Assembly: GCA_009692425.1 (NCBI GenBank)
Contig: SHZF01000042.1
Span: 1 to 38,889 of the forward strand
Length of the DNA stretch: 38,889 nucleotides
Source of the DNA: Myxococcales bacterium
Lineage (GTDB): Bacteria > Myxococcota_A > UBA9042
Direction of reading: 5' to 3'
In this document: one piece after another, positions 15,799 to 24,433 of the stretch
How the letters are laid out: every line of letters starts with the position of its first letter
Numbering within the stretch: the stretch's first letter is position 1
Program-made: the position numbers and the translations under genes
The notes under the pieces: generated by a model
Database searches by the model: none
What the model saw: only the letters and a program-made list of their open reading frames with translations
Told to the model about the DNA's origin: nothing

Positions 15799-18213
15799 AT
15801 GGTCGGCAAACCCACGACGCGTCCGACCGATTCCCACTCGCCTGGCCGGCGCTTTTCGCGCAGGCTGGGTTGGTCGTCGGTCCATGGCCGGGCCTGGTCC
15901 AACACGTTTGTGCTGCTTGCTTGGTGCGTCCCGTGCGCCGGCCGAGCCCAACCAGTCGCATTGCCCGCCGAAGTCACCCCCGCCGCTCCCGTCGACGCCC
16001 CACTCGATGTCACCCCTGTCGGCCAGACCGCCGCCCCGGCCGATGCCCCTGCGGCCGCCGCACCGGCTGGGCCCGCACGCACCCCGCTCGTCGTTTCTAC
16101 CCATGCGAACGGCCGGCCCCGCATCGTGGCATGGTGGGTCGGCGACCGCCGCGAGCGGGACGAGCAATTCGGGGAGTCCGGCGAGCGCCAGGCCGAAGTC
16201 GTCTACGGCGAACAGATGAAGCGCGGGGTGTGGACCACGTTTTTCGCCGATGGCTCGCGCCGTGCGAGTTGGATCGCCATCGACGCCAAGAAGGAGGGCA
16301 ACGAGTTTCGCTATGGCCCCGAAGGGCGCAAGATCATGCTGGTGCCGTGGCAGGCGGGCCTGCGCCACGGCGTGCAGACGGAGTACCACCCGACGGGCGA
16401 AGTGCGCAGCGAGATGGTGTTCGAGCGCGGCGCGGTGAAGGGCGCGCTCGTCACCTTCCATCCGGGCGGCCAACGCGAGTCGGTCGTGCCGATCGTCCAG
16501 GAACGCAAGCATGGCGTGGAAACCCAGTTCTGGCCGAACGGTCAGAAGCGCGCCGAAATCCCCTATCACTTTGGCGTCGTTCAGGGGCTCGCGCGCCACT
16601 TCGACGAAGCCGGTCTGCTCACGGCGACGGTGCCCCACGCGCACGGGAGGCCGGAAGGCATCGAGACGTGGTACTGGCCGAGCGGCGCGCGGCGCATGGC
16701 CATCCCGCTGGTCGACGGCGCGCGGCATGGCGTGGGGACGCTGTACAACGAAGACGGCTTGAAGGTCACCGAAATTCCGTGGCAGTCCGGCAAGAATTCC
16801 GGCGTGGAGCGCCGCTTCGACGGCGAGGGCCGCGTCACCGTGGAAACCGAGTACCGCGACGGTGTGGCGTGCTGTCGACAGAGCACGTGGTACCCGTCCG
16901 GGGCGCGCGCGGCCGAGCGCACGTACAGCAACGATCGCTTGAACGGCAAGGAGTCGCGTTGGTCGGATCTGAAAGATGGCGCGGGCGGCGAACTCCAGAT
17001 GGAGGTGCCGCTCGTGGCCGACAAGAAGCATGGGTTGGCGATCGTGTACAACACAAATGGCACAAAGTTCGCAGAGTTGTGGTTTTCCGAAGACGTGCGG
17101 CACGGACCCGAAGTCCGCTACGACGACATGGGGTTCATCGCCGGCGAGTTCCGCTATAGTGCTGGGCAACCGGTCGGAATGGCACGCACTTACTGGCACA
17201 ACGGCCAGAAACAGTCAGAGTTTCCGTTTGCGGAAGGCGGTGGCACGGGCCTGGAAACCCGCTGGACCGAGAACGGCGTGCCCAACATGACCGTGCCGTT
17301 GGTGCGCGGCAAGAAGCACGGCACGATGCGCATCTTCGACAAGCACGGCCAGCCCCAGGCGACGCTGCAGTGGGTCGACAACGTGCAGCACGGCCCAGAG
17401 GTCCAGTTCCACCCTCGCAAGAACGTCGTGCACCAGTGGGACCAGGGGCGTCTGGTCACGGCCGGCATCACGGGGGTCTTGGAACCGCTTTTGGCGGCGC
17501 CGCAGGGCACGGCCCTCGAGGCGAACAAGACGGCCGCGGCGCAGGGCAAGCAGACGCGGGCCCGCTGCCAGCCCGAGTTGCGCGGCATGGTCAAGACGCA
17601 CTTCGACAGTGGCGGCCTGCAAAGCCAGTACCCGGCGGGCGGTACGGGCATGGAGACGCAGTACCACGCCAACGGCAAGGAGCGCTTCGTCGTGCCCTTG
17701 ACCGACTGTCGGCGCAACGGCGTCGCCCGCGTGTTCGACGAGACTGGCGCGCTGTTCGCGACGCTGCCCTACGTGAACGGGCTGCGCACGGGCGTGGAAG
17801 TGCGCTACGCCCGCACCGGCGAGAAAATCGGCACTTACCCATGGACGGACGATCTGCCGACCGGAATTGCCCGGACGTGGTTCGAACAGGGGGGCAAGTC
17901 GAGCGAATTCAATCACGACACGTCGTTGGCAGTGGGCACGGAGATCCAGTTCCACCCGAACGGCGAGGTGCGCATGCAGGCGGCCGTGGTGCGCGGCGTG
18001 CGGCACGGCAAGGCGACGATCTGGAACGAAGTCGGTGTAAAGTGGGCAGACTTGCAGTTCGTGGCCGGCCGTCGGCACGGGGACGAGACCCGTTTCGACG
18101 CCGACGGGAAAAAAATCCGCGTCATGGTCTGGGAGAATGACCGCATCGTGGGCGATACTCTGCTCCGCCCGAGCGCACTCAAAACTCCCGCTGGGCAGGA
18201 GGTGCCGCGATGA
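15799..18213 (+). CDS. Large exported MORN/YwqK-type repeat protein
   Basis: The protein has 804 residues; the ATG at 15799 has AGGAG at 15791-15795. A long N-terminal region holds the export segment (NTFVLLAWCVPCAGRAQ) and a Pro/Ala linker to about residue 105. The remaining 700 residues are roughly 23-residue repeats of the form x-G-x-E-T-x-[FY]-x-x-[ND/S]-G-x-x-[KR]-x-x-x-x-[FY/V]-x-x-G-x-x-[HN]-G (examples: HGVETQFWPNGQKRAEIPY; HGTMRIFDKHGQPQATLQW). These are MORN_2 repeats, known from YwqK-family antitoxins and myxobacterial surface proteins. One spacer at about 565-600 breaks the array. The repeats would form a long beta-solenoid in the periplasm or on the surface. Its stop overlaps the start of the porin gene (ATGA), so the two are co-translated. 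Confidence 0.8.
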   Translation: MVGKPTTRPTDSHSPGRRFSRRLGWSSVHGRAWSNTFVLLAWCVPCAGRAQPVALPAEVTPAAPVDAPLDVTPVGQTAAPADAPAAAAPAGPARTPLVVSTHANGRPRIVAWWVGDRRERDEQFGESGERQAEVVYGEQMKRGVWTTFFADGSRRASWIAIDAKKEGNEFRYGPEGRKIMLVPWQAGLRHGVQTEYHPTGEVRSEMVFERGAVKGALVTFHPGGQRESVVPIVQERKHGVETQFWPNGQKRAEIPYHFGVVQGLARHFDEAGLLTATVPHAHGRPEGIETWYWPSGARRMAIPLVDGARHGVGTLYNEDGLKVTEIPWQSGKNSGVERRFDGEGRVTVETEYRDGVACCRQSTWYPSGARAAERTYSNDRLNGKESRWSDLKDGAGGELQMEVPLVADKKHGLAIVYNTNGTKFAELWFSEDVRHGPEVRYDDMGFIAGEFRYSAGQPVGMARTYWHNGQKQSEFPFAEGGGTGLETRWTENGVPNMTVPLVRGKKHGTMRIFDKHGQPQATLQWVDNVQHGPEVQFHPRKNVVHQWDQGRLVTAGITGVLEPLLAAPQGTALEANKTAAAQGKQTRARCQPELRGMVKTHFDSGGLQSQYPAGGTGMETQYHANGKERFVVPLTDCRRNGVARVFDETGALFATLPYVNGLRTGVEVRYARTGEKIGTYPWTDDLPTGIARTWFEQGGKSSEFNHDTSLAVGTEIQFHPNGEVRMQAAVVRGVRHGKATIWNEVGVKWADLQFVAGRRHGDETRFDADGKKIRVMVWENDRIVGDTLLRPSALKTPAGQEVPR

Positions 18214-19121
18214 CTGAGAATTCCAACACGGTTTTGGGTGGTTGCTGGGCCCGCTTGCCGGACCGACCCTGCTTGGCGTGGGGCGCAGCGCTCGCGGCCG
18301 GGCTGCTGTGCGCCAGCGCATCGGCGTGGGCCCAGGAAGACAAGCCAGCCGACGCCAAGGCTTCGGACGCCAAAGCCGCCGACGCGGCCGAGCCCGGCAA
18401 CGCAGCCGGAGAGGAGAGCGCCGCACAGGCCGATGCGGACCCGCTCGCCGATCGGTTCACGGCCGGAGTCGAAATCCATTCGAAGTACATCCAGCGCGGC
18501 ATGAGCGCGGACCCGGACAACAAGTACCCCGCCATCCAGCCGTCGGTCGAACTCCTGTTGCCGTACGGTTTCGCGTTCAACTATTGGGGCTCGTCCGTCT
18601 CGTACACCGGCAGTGACCCCGACACCGACCCGAACCACGGCGTGGAAAACGATCTCGGACTGAGTTGGGGCACCGAATTCGGCAGTTTCTCGGCGCGGCT
18701 CGGCGCGTACTACTACTACTTCAACCGGGCGAACGCCTCCAATACCGTGGAAGCCTTCCTGAACTTGGGGTGGTCTGGCAAGCTGATGGGCCGCGATCAC
18801 AGCGTCAGCATCGCGCCTTATGTCGTGGCCGTAGAGAGCGACTGGGGCAAGCCGGGCGAGACCTACATCAACGCGCTTGCGGAGATGGAGCTGCCGTGGA
18901 AGTTCAATGGATACATTGACTTTGGCTGGCAGATCGCGATGTGGGACGAGGCACTGACGACGAAGCGGTCCTCGTCGGATTTCCGCAACCTGAACTTGAT
19001 CCTGGGCCGCGAGGTGGCGCCCGGCATCGAGTTGAAGCTCGACTTCCTGTTCGCCGGCAAGGACCGCGATGGCAACCAGCAGCCGAACACGCTGATGTGG
19101 GCTGTCGCATTCGGCGGCTGA
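18210..19121 (+). CDS. TorF family putative outer-membrane porin
   Basis: The protein has 303 residues with a signal peptide ending SASAWAQ and an Ala/Asp/Lys-rich linker to about 85. The barrel region begins TAGVEIHSKYIQRGMSADPDNKYPAIQPSVELLLPYG and continues FAFNYWGSSVSY, the typical opening of the TorF/Gcw_chp (TIGR02001) family ('...SDYRFRGISQS...PAIQ...YAGVWGSSVD'). Alternating beta strands follow to the C-terminal GG. Its ATG overlaps the stop of the MORN-repeat gene, which suggests translational coupling and a joint envelope role. The transported solute is unknown. Confidence 0.75.
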   Translation: MTENSNTVLGGCWARLPDRPCLAWGAALAAGLLCASASAWAQEDKPADAKASDAKAADAAEPGNAAGEESAAQADADPLADRFTAGVEIHSKYIQRGMSADPDNKYPAIQPSVELLLPYGFAFNYWGSSVSYTGSDPDTDPNHGVENDLGLSWGTEFGSFSARLGAYYYYFNRANASNTVEAFLNLGWSGKLMGRDHSVSIAPYVVAVESDWGKPGETYINALAEMELPWKFNGYIDFGWQIAMWDEALTTKRSSSDFRNLNLILGREVAPGIELKLDFLFAGKDRDGNQQPNTLMWAVAFGG

Positions 19122-19169
19122 TCCCCGATCTGCCAGCGCCGGCGGCAGACAGACCGCGGGGAGCAAGAG

Positions 19170-20483
19170 ATGGCCGCCGCCGATTCCCTGCGCATGGTGG
19201 GCGCCGCCCTGCGCGACCGCAACCTGTTGCTCTTGTTGGCGCTGGGGTTCGCCTCGGGCCTGCCGTATGCACTGCGCGGCGAGACGCTGCAGGCGTGGTT
19301 GAAGGGTTCGGGTGTCGACGTCGCCACGATCGGCATGCTGACGTGGGTGGGGCTGCCGTACTCGTTCAAGTTCGTGTGGGCACCGCTTTTCGACCGCTTC
19401 CAGCTGCCGTGGCTGGGCCGCCGCCGCGGGTGGATCGCCGCCTCGCAGGTCGCCGCGGGGCTGGCGATTGCGGGCATGGGCCTGGCCAGCCCCTCGCAAG
19501 CGTTGGCCGCGCTCACTGGGCTCGCCGTCCTCGTCGCATTCGCGTCCGCCAGCCAGGACATCGTTAGCGACGGCTACCGCGCGGACCTGCTGCATGGCAA
19601 ATCGCTCGCCACGGGCACGGCGACGTTTCTGCTCGGCTATCGTATCGCGATGCTCGTGGCCTCGTCAGGTGCGCTGCTGCTCGCTGACGCCCTGATGAAA
19701 GGGGGCGGCCTCGAGCGCGACGCGGCGTGGCGCTGGGTTTACCTGGCGATGGCGGGGCTGCTCGTGGTCGGCCTCGTCGCCGCCGTGCTGGCGCCAGAAC
19801 CGGAACAGGAGCGGCCGCCGCCGACGTCGCTCGCCGCCGCCGTGGTCCAGCCATTCGTGGCGTTTGCGCGGCGCTGGGGCTGGCGCGAGGCCATGATGGC
19901 GCTGGCGTTCGTGTCGATCTTCCGCCTGTCGGATCGGCTCCTGTTGACCACGCCGTTCTACTTGGAACTGGGCTTCTCGAACACGGACCTCGCCACGTTC
20001 CGCAAGATCATCGGCACCGTGGCGACCATCATCGGTTTCGGGGTCGGCGGCACGCTCGTGGCCAAGGCCGGCATCCGGCGCGGCCTGTGGGTCGGCACGG
20101 TCGCCATCGCCGTGTCGAACCTCGGCTTCGCGGCATTGGCGATGGTGGGCAAGTCCTACCTCGTGTTTGGCCTCGCCGTCGGGCTCGACAGCCTATGCAA
20201 CGGCATCGCCGACACCGCATTCATCGCTTTCCTGCTCGGCCTGTGCGAGCAGCGCTACAGCGCCACCCAGTACGCCCTGCTGTCGAGCGCGGCGGCGTCG
20301 GTCGGCACGGTCGTGGGCGGGTTTTCGGGCTTCCTCATCCAGTCGCTGGGCTGGACGCAGTTCTTCGTGGCGACCGTGCTGGCCGGCATCCCAGCGGTGC
20401 TCTTGCTGTGGCGCCTGCCGCGCAGTCTGTTCACGGCGGTCGATGGTCCACCCGAGACTACGCCTACCGCATCACATCTTTGA
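19170..20483 (+). CDS. ampG: AmpG-type MFS permease for muropeptides
   Basis: The protein has 437 residues and about 12 membrane helices. A GGGGAG ribosome-binding site lies at about -12. The opening GFASGLPYALRGETLQAWLKGSGVDVATIGMLTWVGLPYSFKFVWAPLFDR is the AmpG signature, and FASASQDIVSDGYRADLL matches the conserved 'QDIVIDAYRVE' segment of the family. AmpG brings anhydromuropeptides from the periplasm into the cytoplasm for cell-wall recycling. It follows the porin gene by 48 bases and probably belongs to the same transcript. Its 3' end overlaps the convergent small-subunit gene by 20 bases. Confidence 0.85.
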   Translation: MAAADSLRMVGAALRDRNLLLLLALGFASGLPYALRGETLQAWLKGSGVDVATIGMLTWVGLPYSFKFVWAPLFDRFQLPWLGRRRGWIAASQVAAGLAIAGMGLASPSQALAALTGLAVLVAFASASQDIVSDGYRADLLHGKSLATGTATFLLGYRIAMLVASSGALLLADALMKGGGLERDAAWRWVYLAMAGLLVVGLVAAVLAPEPEQERPPPTSLAAAVVQPFVAFARRWGWREAMMALAFVSIFRLSDRLLLTTPFYLELGFSNTDLATFRKIIGTVATIIGFGVGGTLVAKAGIRRGLWVGTVAIAVSNLGFAALAMVGKSYLVFGLAVGLDSLCNGIADTAFIAFLLGLCEQRYSATQYALLSSAAASVGTVVGGFSGFLIQSLGWTQFFVATVLAGIPAVLLLWRLPRSLFTAVDGPPETTPTASHL

Positions 20484-21264
20484 GCCGTGCGGCGGGCAAC
20501 CGGTCGAGCATCCGCAGCAGTCCGTCGAGCACGGTCAACGGGTGGGGCGGGCAGCCCGGCAGCCACAGGTCGACCGGCACCACCGACTCCGCGCCGCCAT
20601 GCACTTCGGGATGGCCCGCGTAGGGACCGCCCGAGATCGCACACGCGCCCATGGCAATGACGATCTTGGGCGCGGGCACTGCGTCCCACGTCTTTTGCAG
20701 CGCCAGCTTCATGTTCTCGGTGACCGGCCCCGTGACGAGCAAGCCGTCGGCGTGGCGTGGCGACGCGACGAAGTCGATGCCGAAGCGCTGGATGTCGAAG
20801 CCGATCGTCGTGAGCACGCTGGCATCCCCCTCACACGCATTGCAGCCGCCCGCCGACACCTGGCGCAGCTTGAGCGAGCGGCCGAACAATTTGCGCAGTT
20901 TTTCGTCGAGCGCACCTGCCAATTGCAGCGGTTGGCCGGTCAGGTGCAGCGCGGCGCGGTCCGACGCTGCCATACGCCAGTCGCGCGTGTGGTGCAGGGC
21001 GCCCGTCGGGCAGGCCGCTTCGCACGCGCCACAGAACAGGCACGCCCCGAGATCGAGTTGGAATCCCTGTCCCTGCGGGCCCGTCGGCGGGCGAATCGCG
21101 TCGGTCGGGCAGGCGTCTGCACACAAGCGGCACGCGTCGCTGCACTTGTCTGGGTGGAACGCGAGCAGGCCGCGGTAGCGCTCGGGCATGACCGGGGCCG
21201 GCACATCGGGCCACTGCAACGTGCGGTGACCCTGATGCAGGCGCGCGCGCAGGGCATTCAACAT
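20464..21264 (-). CDS. Ferredoxin-fused small subunit of the Ehr/group-4 hydrogenase-like complex
   Basis: The protein has 266 residues; the ATG at 21264 has GAGGGG upstream. Residues 35-90 form a 2[4Fe-4S] ferredoxin with Cys41/45/48/52 (first spacing C-x3-C, unusual) and Cys75/78/81/85. Residues 135-255 are a NuoB/HyfI-like domain with the proximal-cluster ligands Cys141, Cys144, Cys208 and Cys238 (GGCNACEGD, MGACAISGG, PGCPP). In E. coli these are two proteins, HyfH (HycF) and HyfI (HycG); here they are one chain. It would pass electrons from a soluble donor to the membrane part. It is the last gene of the operon, after a 98-base gap that holds a strong hairpin. Confidence 0.85.
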   Translation of the reverse strand: MLNALRARLHQGHRTLQWPDVPAPVMPERYRGLLAFHPDKCSDACRLCADACPTDAIRPPTGPQGQGFQLDLGACLFCGACEAACPTGALHHTRDWRMAASDRAALHLTGQPLQLAGALDEKLRKLFGRSLKLRQVSAGGCNACEGDASVLTTIGFDIQRFGIDFVASPRHADGLLVTGPVTENMKLALQKTWDAVPAPKIVIAMGACAISGGPYAGHPEVHGGAESVVPVDLWLPGCPPHPLTVLDGLLRMLDRLPAARLKDVMR

Positions 21265-21306
21265 CGGATCCCCTCGCGCGCCATGACATCTCTCCTACGA
21301 TTCACA

Positions 21307-21363
21307 ATACCAAAGCCCACCGAATCGGAACGAGCGCCGAGCCGAATTCAAGGGATTTGGTAT
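21307..21363. other. Long inverted repeat between large- and small-subunit genes
   Basis: ATACCAAAGCCC (21307-21318) pairs with GGGATTTGGTAT (21352-21363) with one mismatch, and an inner arm (GAATCGG with CCGAATTC, one bulge) extends the stem. The element begins at the stop codon of the large-subunit gene and is AT-richer than its surroundings. It could stabilise or attenuate the message before the last gene. Confidence 0.65.
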
Positions 21364-22967
21364 CACAGGTCGAAGCCACAATACGACAAGTTGAAGCTCT
21401 TGTTGCACAGGGGAAAGTCGGAAATCGCCTGGCCCCGCATCGCCAGCGCCAGGCCGCTCCAACCGTGGAAGCTGGGATCGACGATCTTGTAGCGACAGAA
21501 GCCGCCGCCGGCGGGCGCCGTGATGCCGACGTGCACGATCTCGCCGCGCCACCCCTCGACGATGCCGACCGCGATGTGGTCCGGCGGCAGCGTTCCGCAT
21601 GGCACGGCGGCGGGACCCTGCCAGGCGTCGTCCTGGGCGACCAGCCAACGAATCGTGGCGGCCGACTGCTCGACCTCGCGCGCACGCTGGTGGGTGCGGG
21701 CGGCGACGTCGCCGGCCCGTTCGGTGACGGGCTCCCAATGGGCACGCCAGGCAAACGCGGTGCCGGCCGGAAACGCATCGCGGGCGTCGCGCTCCAGGCC
21801 GCTCGCACGGGCAGCCGGACCCACCACGCCGAGTTCGCGCGCTTGCAACTTCGTTAGCACGCCGGTCCCGTCGAAGCGCGCCATGACGCTGGCAGATTCC
21901 CACAGAAGGTTCACGGCTTCGTCGACGTCGGCCACGGCGGCATCGAGCTTGGCCAGCAGTTCGCGGCGCAGCGACGGCTCGGCTCCGACGCGAACGCCGC
22001 CGGGCACGACGAGCCCGCGGCCGAAGCGGCTGCCACACAACTGTTGAGAGAGGTTCAGGAAGTCTCCGCGCAGCCGCCCGCAGAAGGATTGCGTCGGCAG
22101 GTAGCCCACGTCGCCGGCGAGGGCACCGAGGTCGCCGACGTGGTTGGCCATGCGCTCCAGTTCGAGGGCGAGCGCGCGCACTCCTTCGGCGTGGCCCGAC
22201 GTCACCGTGCCGGCCACGGCCTCGCAGACCCGCGCGTAGGCCGTGGCGTGACCGATGGTCGTATCGCCCGCGACGGTTTCGACGAGGTGCACCCGACGCT
22301 GCGCCGGGCCGCTTTCGAGGGCGCGCTCGACGCCACGGTGCTGGTAGCCCAGCGCGATCTCGAGGTGATGGACATGCTCGCCCCAACACTGGAAGCGAAA
22401 GTGCCCGGACTCGATGACGCCGGCGTGAACCGGCCCGACGGCCACCTCGTGCACGCCGGGACCCTCGATCTCGTAGAACGCGCCGCTGCCGACCCCGCCA
22501 GCCGCAACTGCGCCCACGACGGGACGCGGCTGCGGCGGATACCTGACGGGCTTCAACCAGGGGTGATGCAGGACATCGATGGAGAATTGCTCAGCGATCT
22601 CGCGCTCGAACAGGTGTGCCTGGGCGAGCTCTGGCGTCATGGAATCAAAGCGCGGGGCGGTGAGCCGGGCGCGACCAACGCACACCTGGTCCCGGGCGCC
22701 CAGGTGTACGACCGCCCAGAGGTCGGGCCACGCCGACCCTGCCGGGCTGTCCGAGCCGGCAGCCCTGTGGCCGAAAAGCGCCATCAGTTTGCCGCCGTAG
22801 GCCACGGCGGCGACGATGGCGCTGCGCAGTTCGCGCCACGGCATGGGCTCCACGGCGGCAAGGGGCAGTGCGCTGGCGATCGGCAGCGGCACGAGCGCCG
22901 AGCGGTGCGGACCGGTCAGGTCGACAAGGCCGAGCGGCTCCAACTCATCGTGACTCTTGTCGCTCAC
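21363..22967 (-). CDS. NuoCD/HyfG-like large subunit lacking the NiFe cysteine ligands
   Basis: The protein has 534 residues. I chose the GTG at 22967, which overlaps the preceding stop (GTGA). The first 145 residues are NuoC-like and contain the family segment EREIAEQFSIDVLHHPWLKP. The rest is NuoD/HyfG-like: GPVHAGVIESGHFRFQCWGE, HHLEIALGYQHRGVE, LELERMANHVGDLGALAGDVGY. In true hydrogenases the segment near 230-241 reads R-x-C-G-x-C; here it reads VETVAGDTTIGHAT, with neither Cys. The C-terminal D-P-C-x-x-C motif is replaced by DFPLCNKSFNLSYCG (Cys521, Cys530). So no Ni site is expected, as in Ehr complexes and NuoD. Catalysis, if any, differs from H2 formation. Confidence 0.8.
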   Translation of the reverse strand: MSDKSHDELEPLGLVDLTGPHRSALVPLPIASALPLAAVEPMPWRELRSAIVAAVAYGGKLMALFGHRAAGSDSPAGSAWPDLWAVVHLGARDQVCVGRARLTAPRFDSMTPELAQAHLFEREIAEQFSIDVLHHPWLKPVRYPPQPRPVVGAVAAGGVGSGAFYEIEGPGVHEVAVGPVHAGVIESGHFRFQCWGEHVHHLEIALGYQHRGVERALESGPAQRRVHLVETVAGDTTIGHATAYARVCEAVAGTVTSGHAEGVRALALELERMANHVGDLGALAGDVGYLPTQSFCGRLRGDFLNLSQQLCGSRFGRGLVVPGGVRVGAEPSLRRELLAKLDAAVADVDEAVNLLWESASVMARFDGTGVLTKLQARELGVVGPAARASGLERDARDAFPAGTAFAWRAHWEPVTERAGDVAARTHQRAREVEQSAATIRWLVAQDDAWQGPAAVPCGTLPPDHIAVGIVEGWRGEIVHVGITAPAGGGFCRYKIVDPSFHGWSGLALAMRGQAISDFPLCNKSFNLSYCGFDL

Positions 22968-24433
22968 GGGTGGACCTCGAGGACGGCGACGGCCGCGTGC
23001 AGCAGTTCCTCGACGGGCTGCGGCAGCCAGAGGCCGAGCCCGACCATTGCGATCGCGAGCAGGCCGATCGGCAACACGGACCACAACGGCTCGCGCGGGG
23101 CGGGCGCGGCCGTGTCACGCGCCGGGTCGGTGGCGTCGGCGCCGTGGTCAGAATCACGCCCCTGCACGACGCCGAGCACGGTGCCGGCATGCCCAAGAAA
23201 CGCAGCGAACAAGAGCACAAGGAAACACGCCGCGACGACCCAGCGCCCGTCCGTCACGAGGGCGCCGCCGATGACGAGAAGCCCGGCGAACGACAGGAAC
23301 GGCGGCGACCCGGTTGCGGCAAAGAACCCGGCCAGGAACAGGCTCCCCGACACCGGCAGGCGGTGCAATACCCCGCGGATTGCGCTGACCTGCTTGGAGC
23401 CGTACGTGCGGTGGATGTTGGCGGCCGCGAGAAACAACACGCCTTTGGACGCCGCATTGCCGATCATGTAGAGCAGCGCGCCGAGGTGGGCACGCGGGCC
23501 ACCGACGCCGGCCGCCAGCGCGAGCACGCCCATGTGCTCCACGCTCGAGTAGGCGAGCATCCGCTTGAGGTCGCGCTGGCGCAGCATGAACACCGCACCG
23601 ACCGCCATCGACGCCAGCCCGAGCACCACCAGGACGTCGCGCACGTGGGCGCCCTGCCCTCCCGCCTCGGCAATGCGCGCGACGCGCAACACCGCCAGGA
23701 ACGCAACCGACGTCGTTCCGCCCGCCAGCACCATGCCCACCACACCGGGGGCCTCGCCGTACGCATCCGGCTTCCAGGTGTGCACTGGCGCCAAGCCCAT
23801 CTTGCCGGCGTAACCCAGCAGGAGGAACGCCAAGGCTGCGTGCAGCCAGGCCGGTGGCATCGAGGGCGCGGCGGCCATCAGGTCTTCGAACAGCAACGTC
23901 GAAGGATGGCCCGCGAGCACAGAAGCGTGGGCGAGGAAGAACGAGCCCAGCAACGCCAACGCCACGCCGACGGACGAAAGTAGCAGGTACTTCCACGTCG
24001 CCTCCAACGAGCGGGCATTGCGATTGAACAGGAGCAACGGCGCCGTCGCCAGCGCGCTCGCTTCGATGGCCACCCACATCAGGCCGAGGTGGTGGGCGAC
24101 GACGACCAGGGTCAACGCCGCAAGCAGGCCGAGCATCGCGGCGACGAAAAAGCGGTTGCGGCGGTGGTGGAAGTGCCGCACGTAGCCGGGCACGTACAAG
24201 GACGCCACGGCGAACACACACGACACGGTGGCGAGCACCAGCTTGCCAAGCGCGTCGAGCACGAGCCAGCCGCCGGCCGATTGGCGCGCGTCGCCGGGCA
24301 CGACCAGACACATCAGCCCGAAGTGGCCGAGGGCGCCGAGCGGGACGAGCCACGGCCGGATGCGCTCCCACGGCAGCACGAGCGCGACGACCGCGGCGCC
24401 CAGGGGCAGATAGACCAGGGCCTCGATCGTCAA
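22964..24433 (-). CDS. hyfF: Proton-pump-type membrane subunit HyfF
   Basis: The protein has 489 residues and about 13-14 membrane helices, and starts at a TTG that overlaps the stop of the preceding gene (TTGA). It is a Mrp/NuoN-type antiporter-like subunit. Key residues of the family are visible: Glu in WVAIEASALATAPLL, Lys in LLLGYAGKMGLAPVHTWKPDAYGEAP, and Lys/His in RQRDLKRMLAYSSVEHMG. The segment ATWKYLLLSSVGVALALLG is typical of HyfF/HycC-like proteins. It would couple electron flow to ion movement across the cytoplasmic membrane. It is cotranscribed in a tight overlapping array with the large subunit. Confidence 0.85.
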   Translation of the reverse strand: MTIEALVYLPLGAAVVALVLPWERIRPWLVPLGALGHFGLMCLVVPGDARQSAGGWLVLDALGKLVLATVSCVFAVASLYVPGYVRHFHHRRNRFFVAAMLGLLAALTLVVVAHHLGLMWVAIEASALATAPLLLFNRNARSLEATWKYLLLSSVGVALALLGSFFLAHASVLAGHPSTLLFEDLMAAAPSMPPAWLHAALAFLLLGYAGKMGLAPVHTWKPDAYGEAPGVVGMVLAGGTTSVAFLAVLRVARIAEAGGQGAHVRDVLVVLGLASMAVGAVFMLRQRDLKRMLAYSSVEHMGVLALAAGVGGPRAHLGALLYMIGNAASKGVLFLAAANIHRTYGSKQVSAIRGVLHRLPVSGSLFLAGFFAATGSPPFLSFAGLLVIGGALVTDGRWVVAACFLVLLFAAFLGHAGTVLGVVQGRDSDHGADATDPARDTAAPAPREPLWSVLPIGLLAIAMVGLGLWLPQPVEELLHAAVAVLEVHP

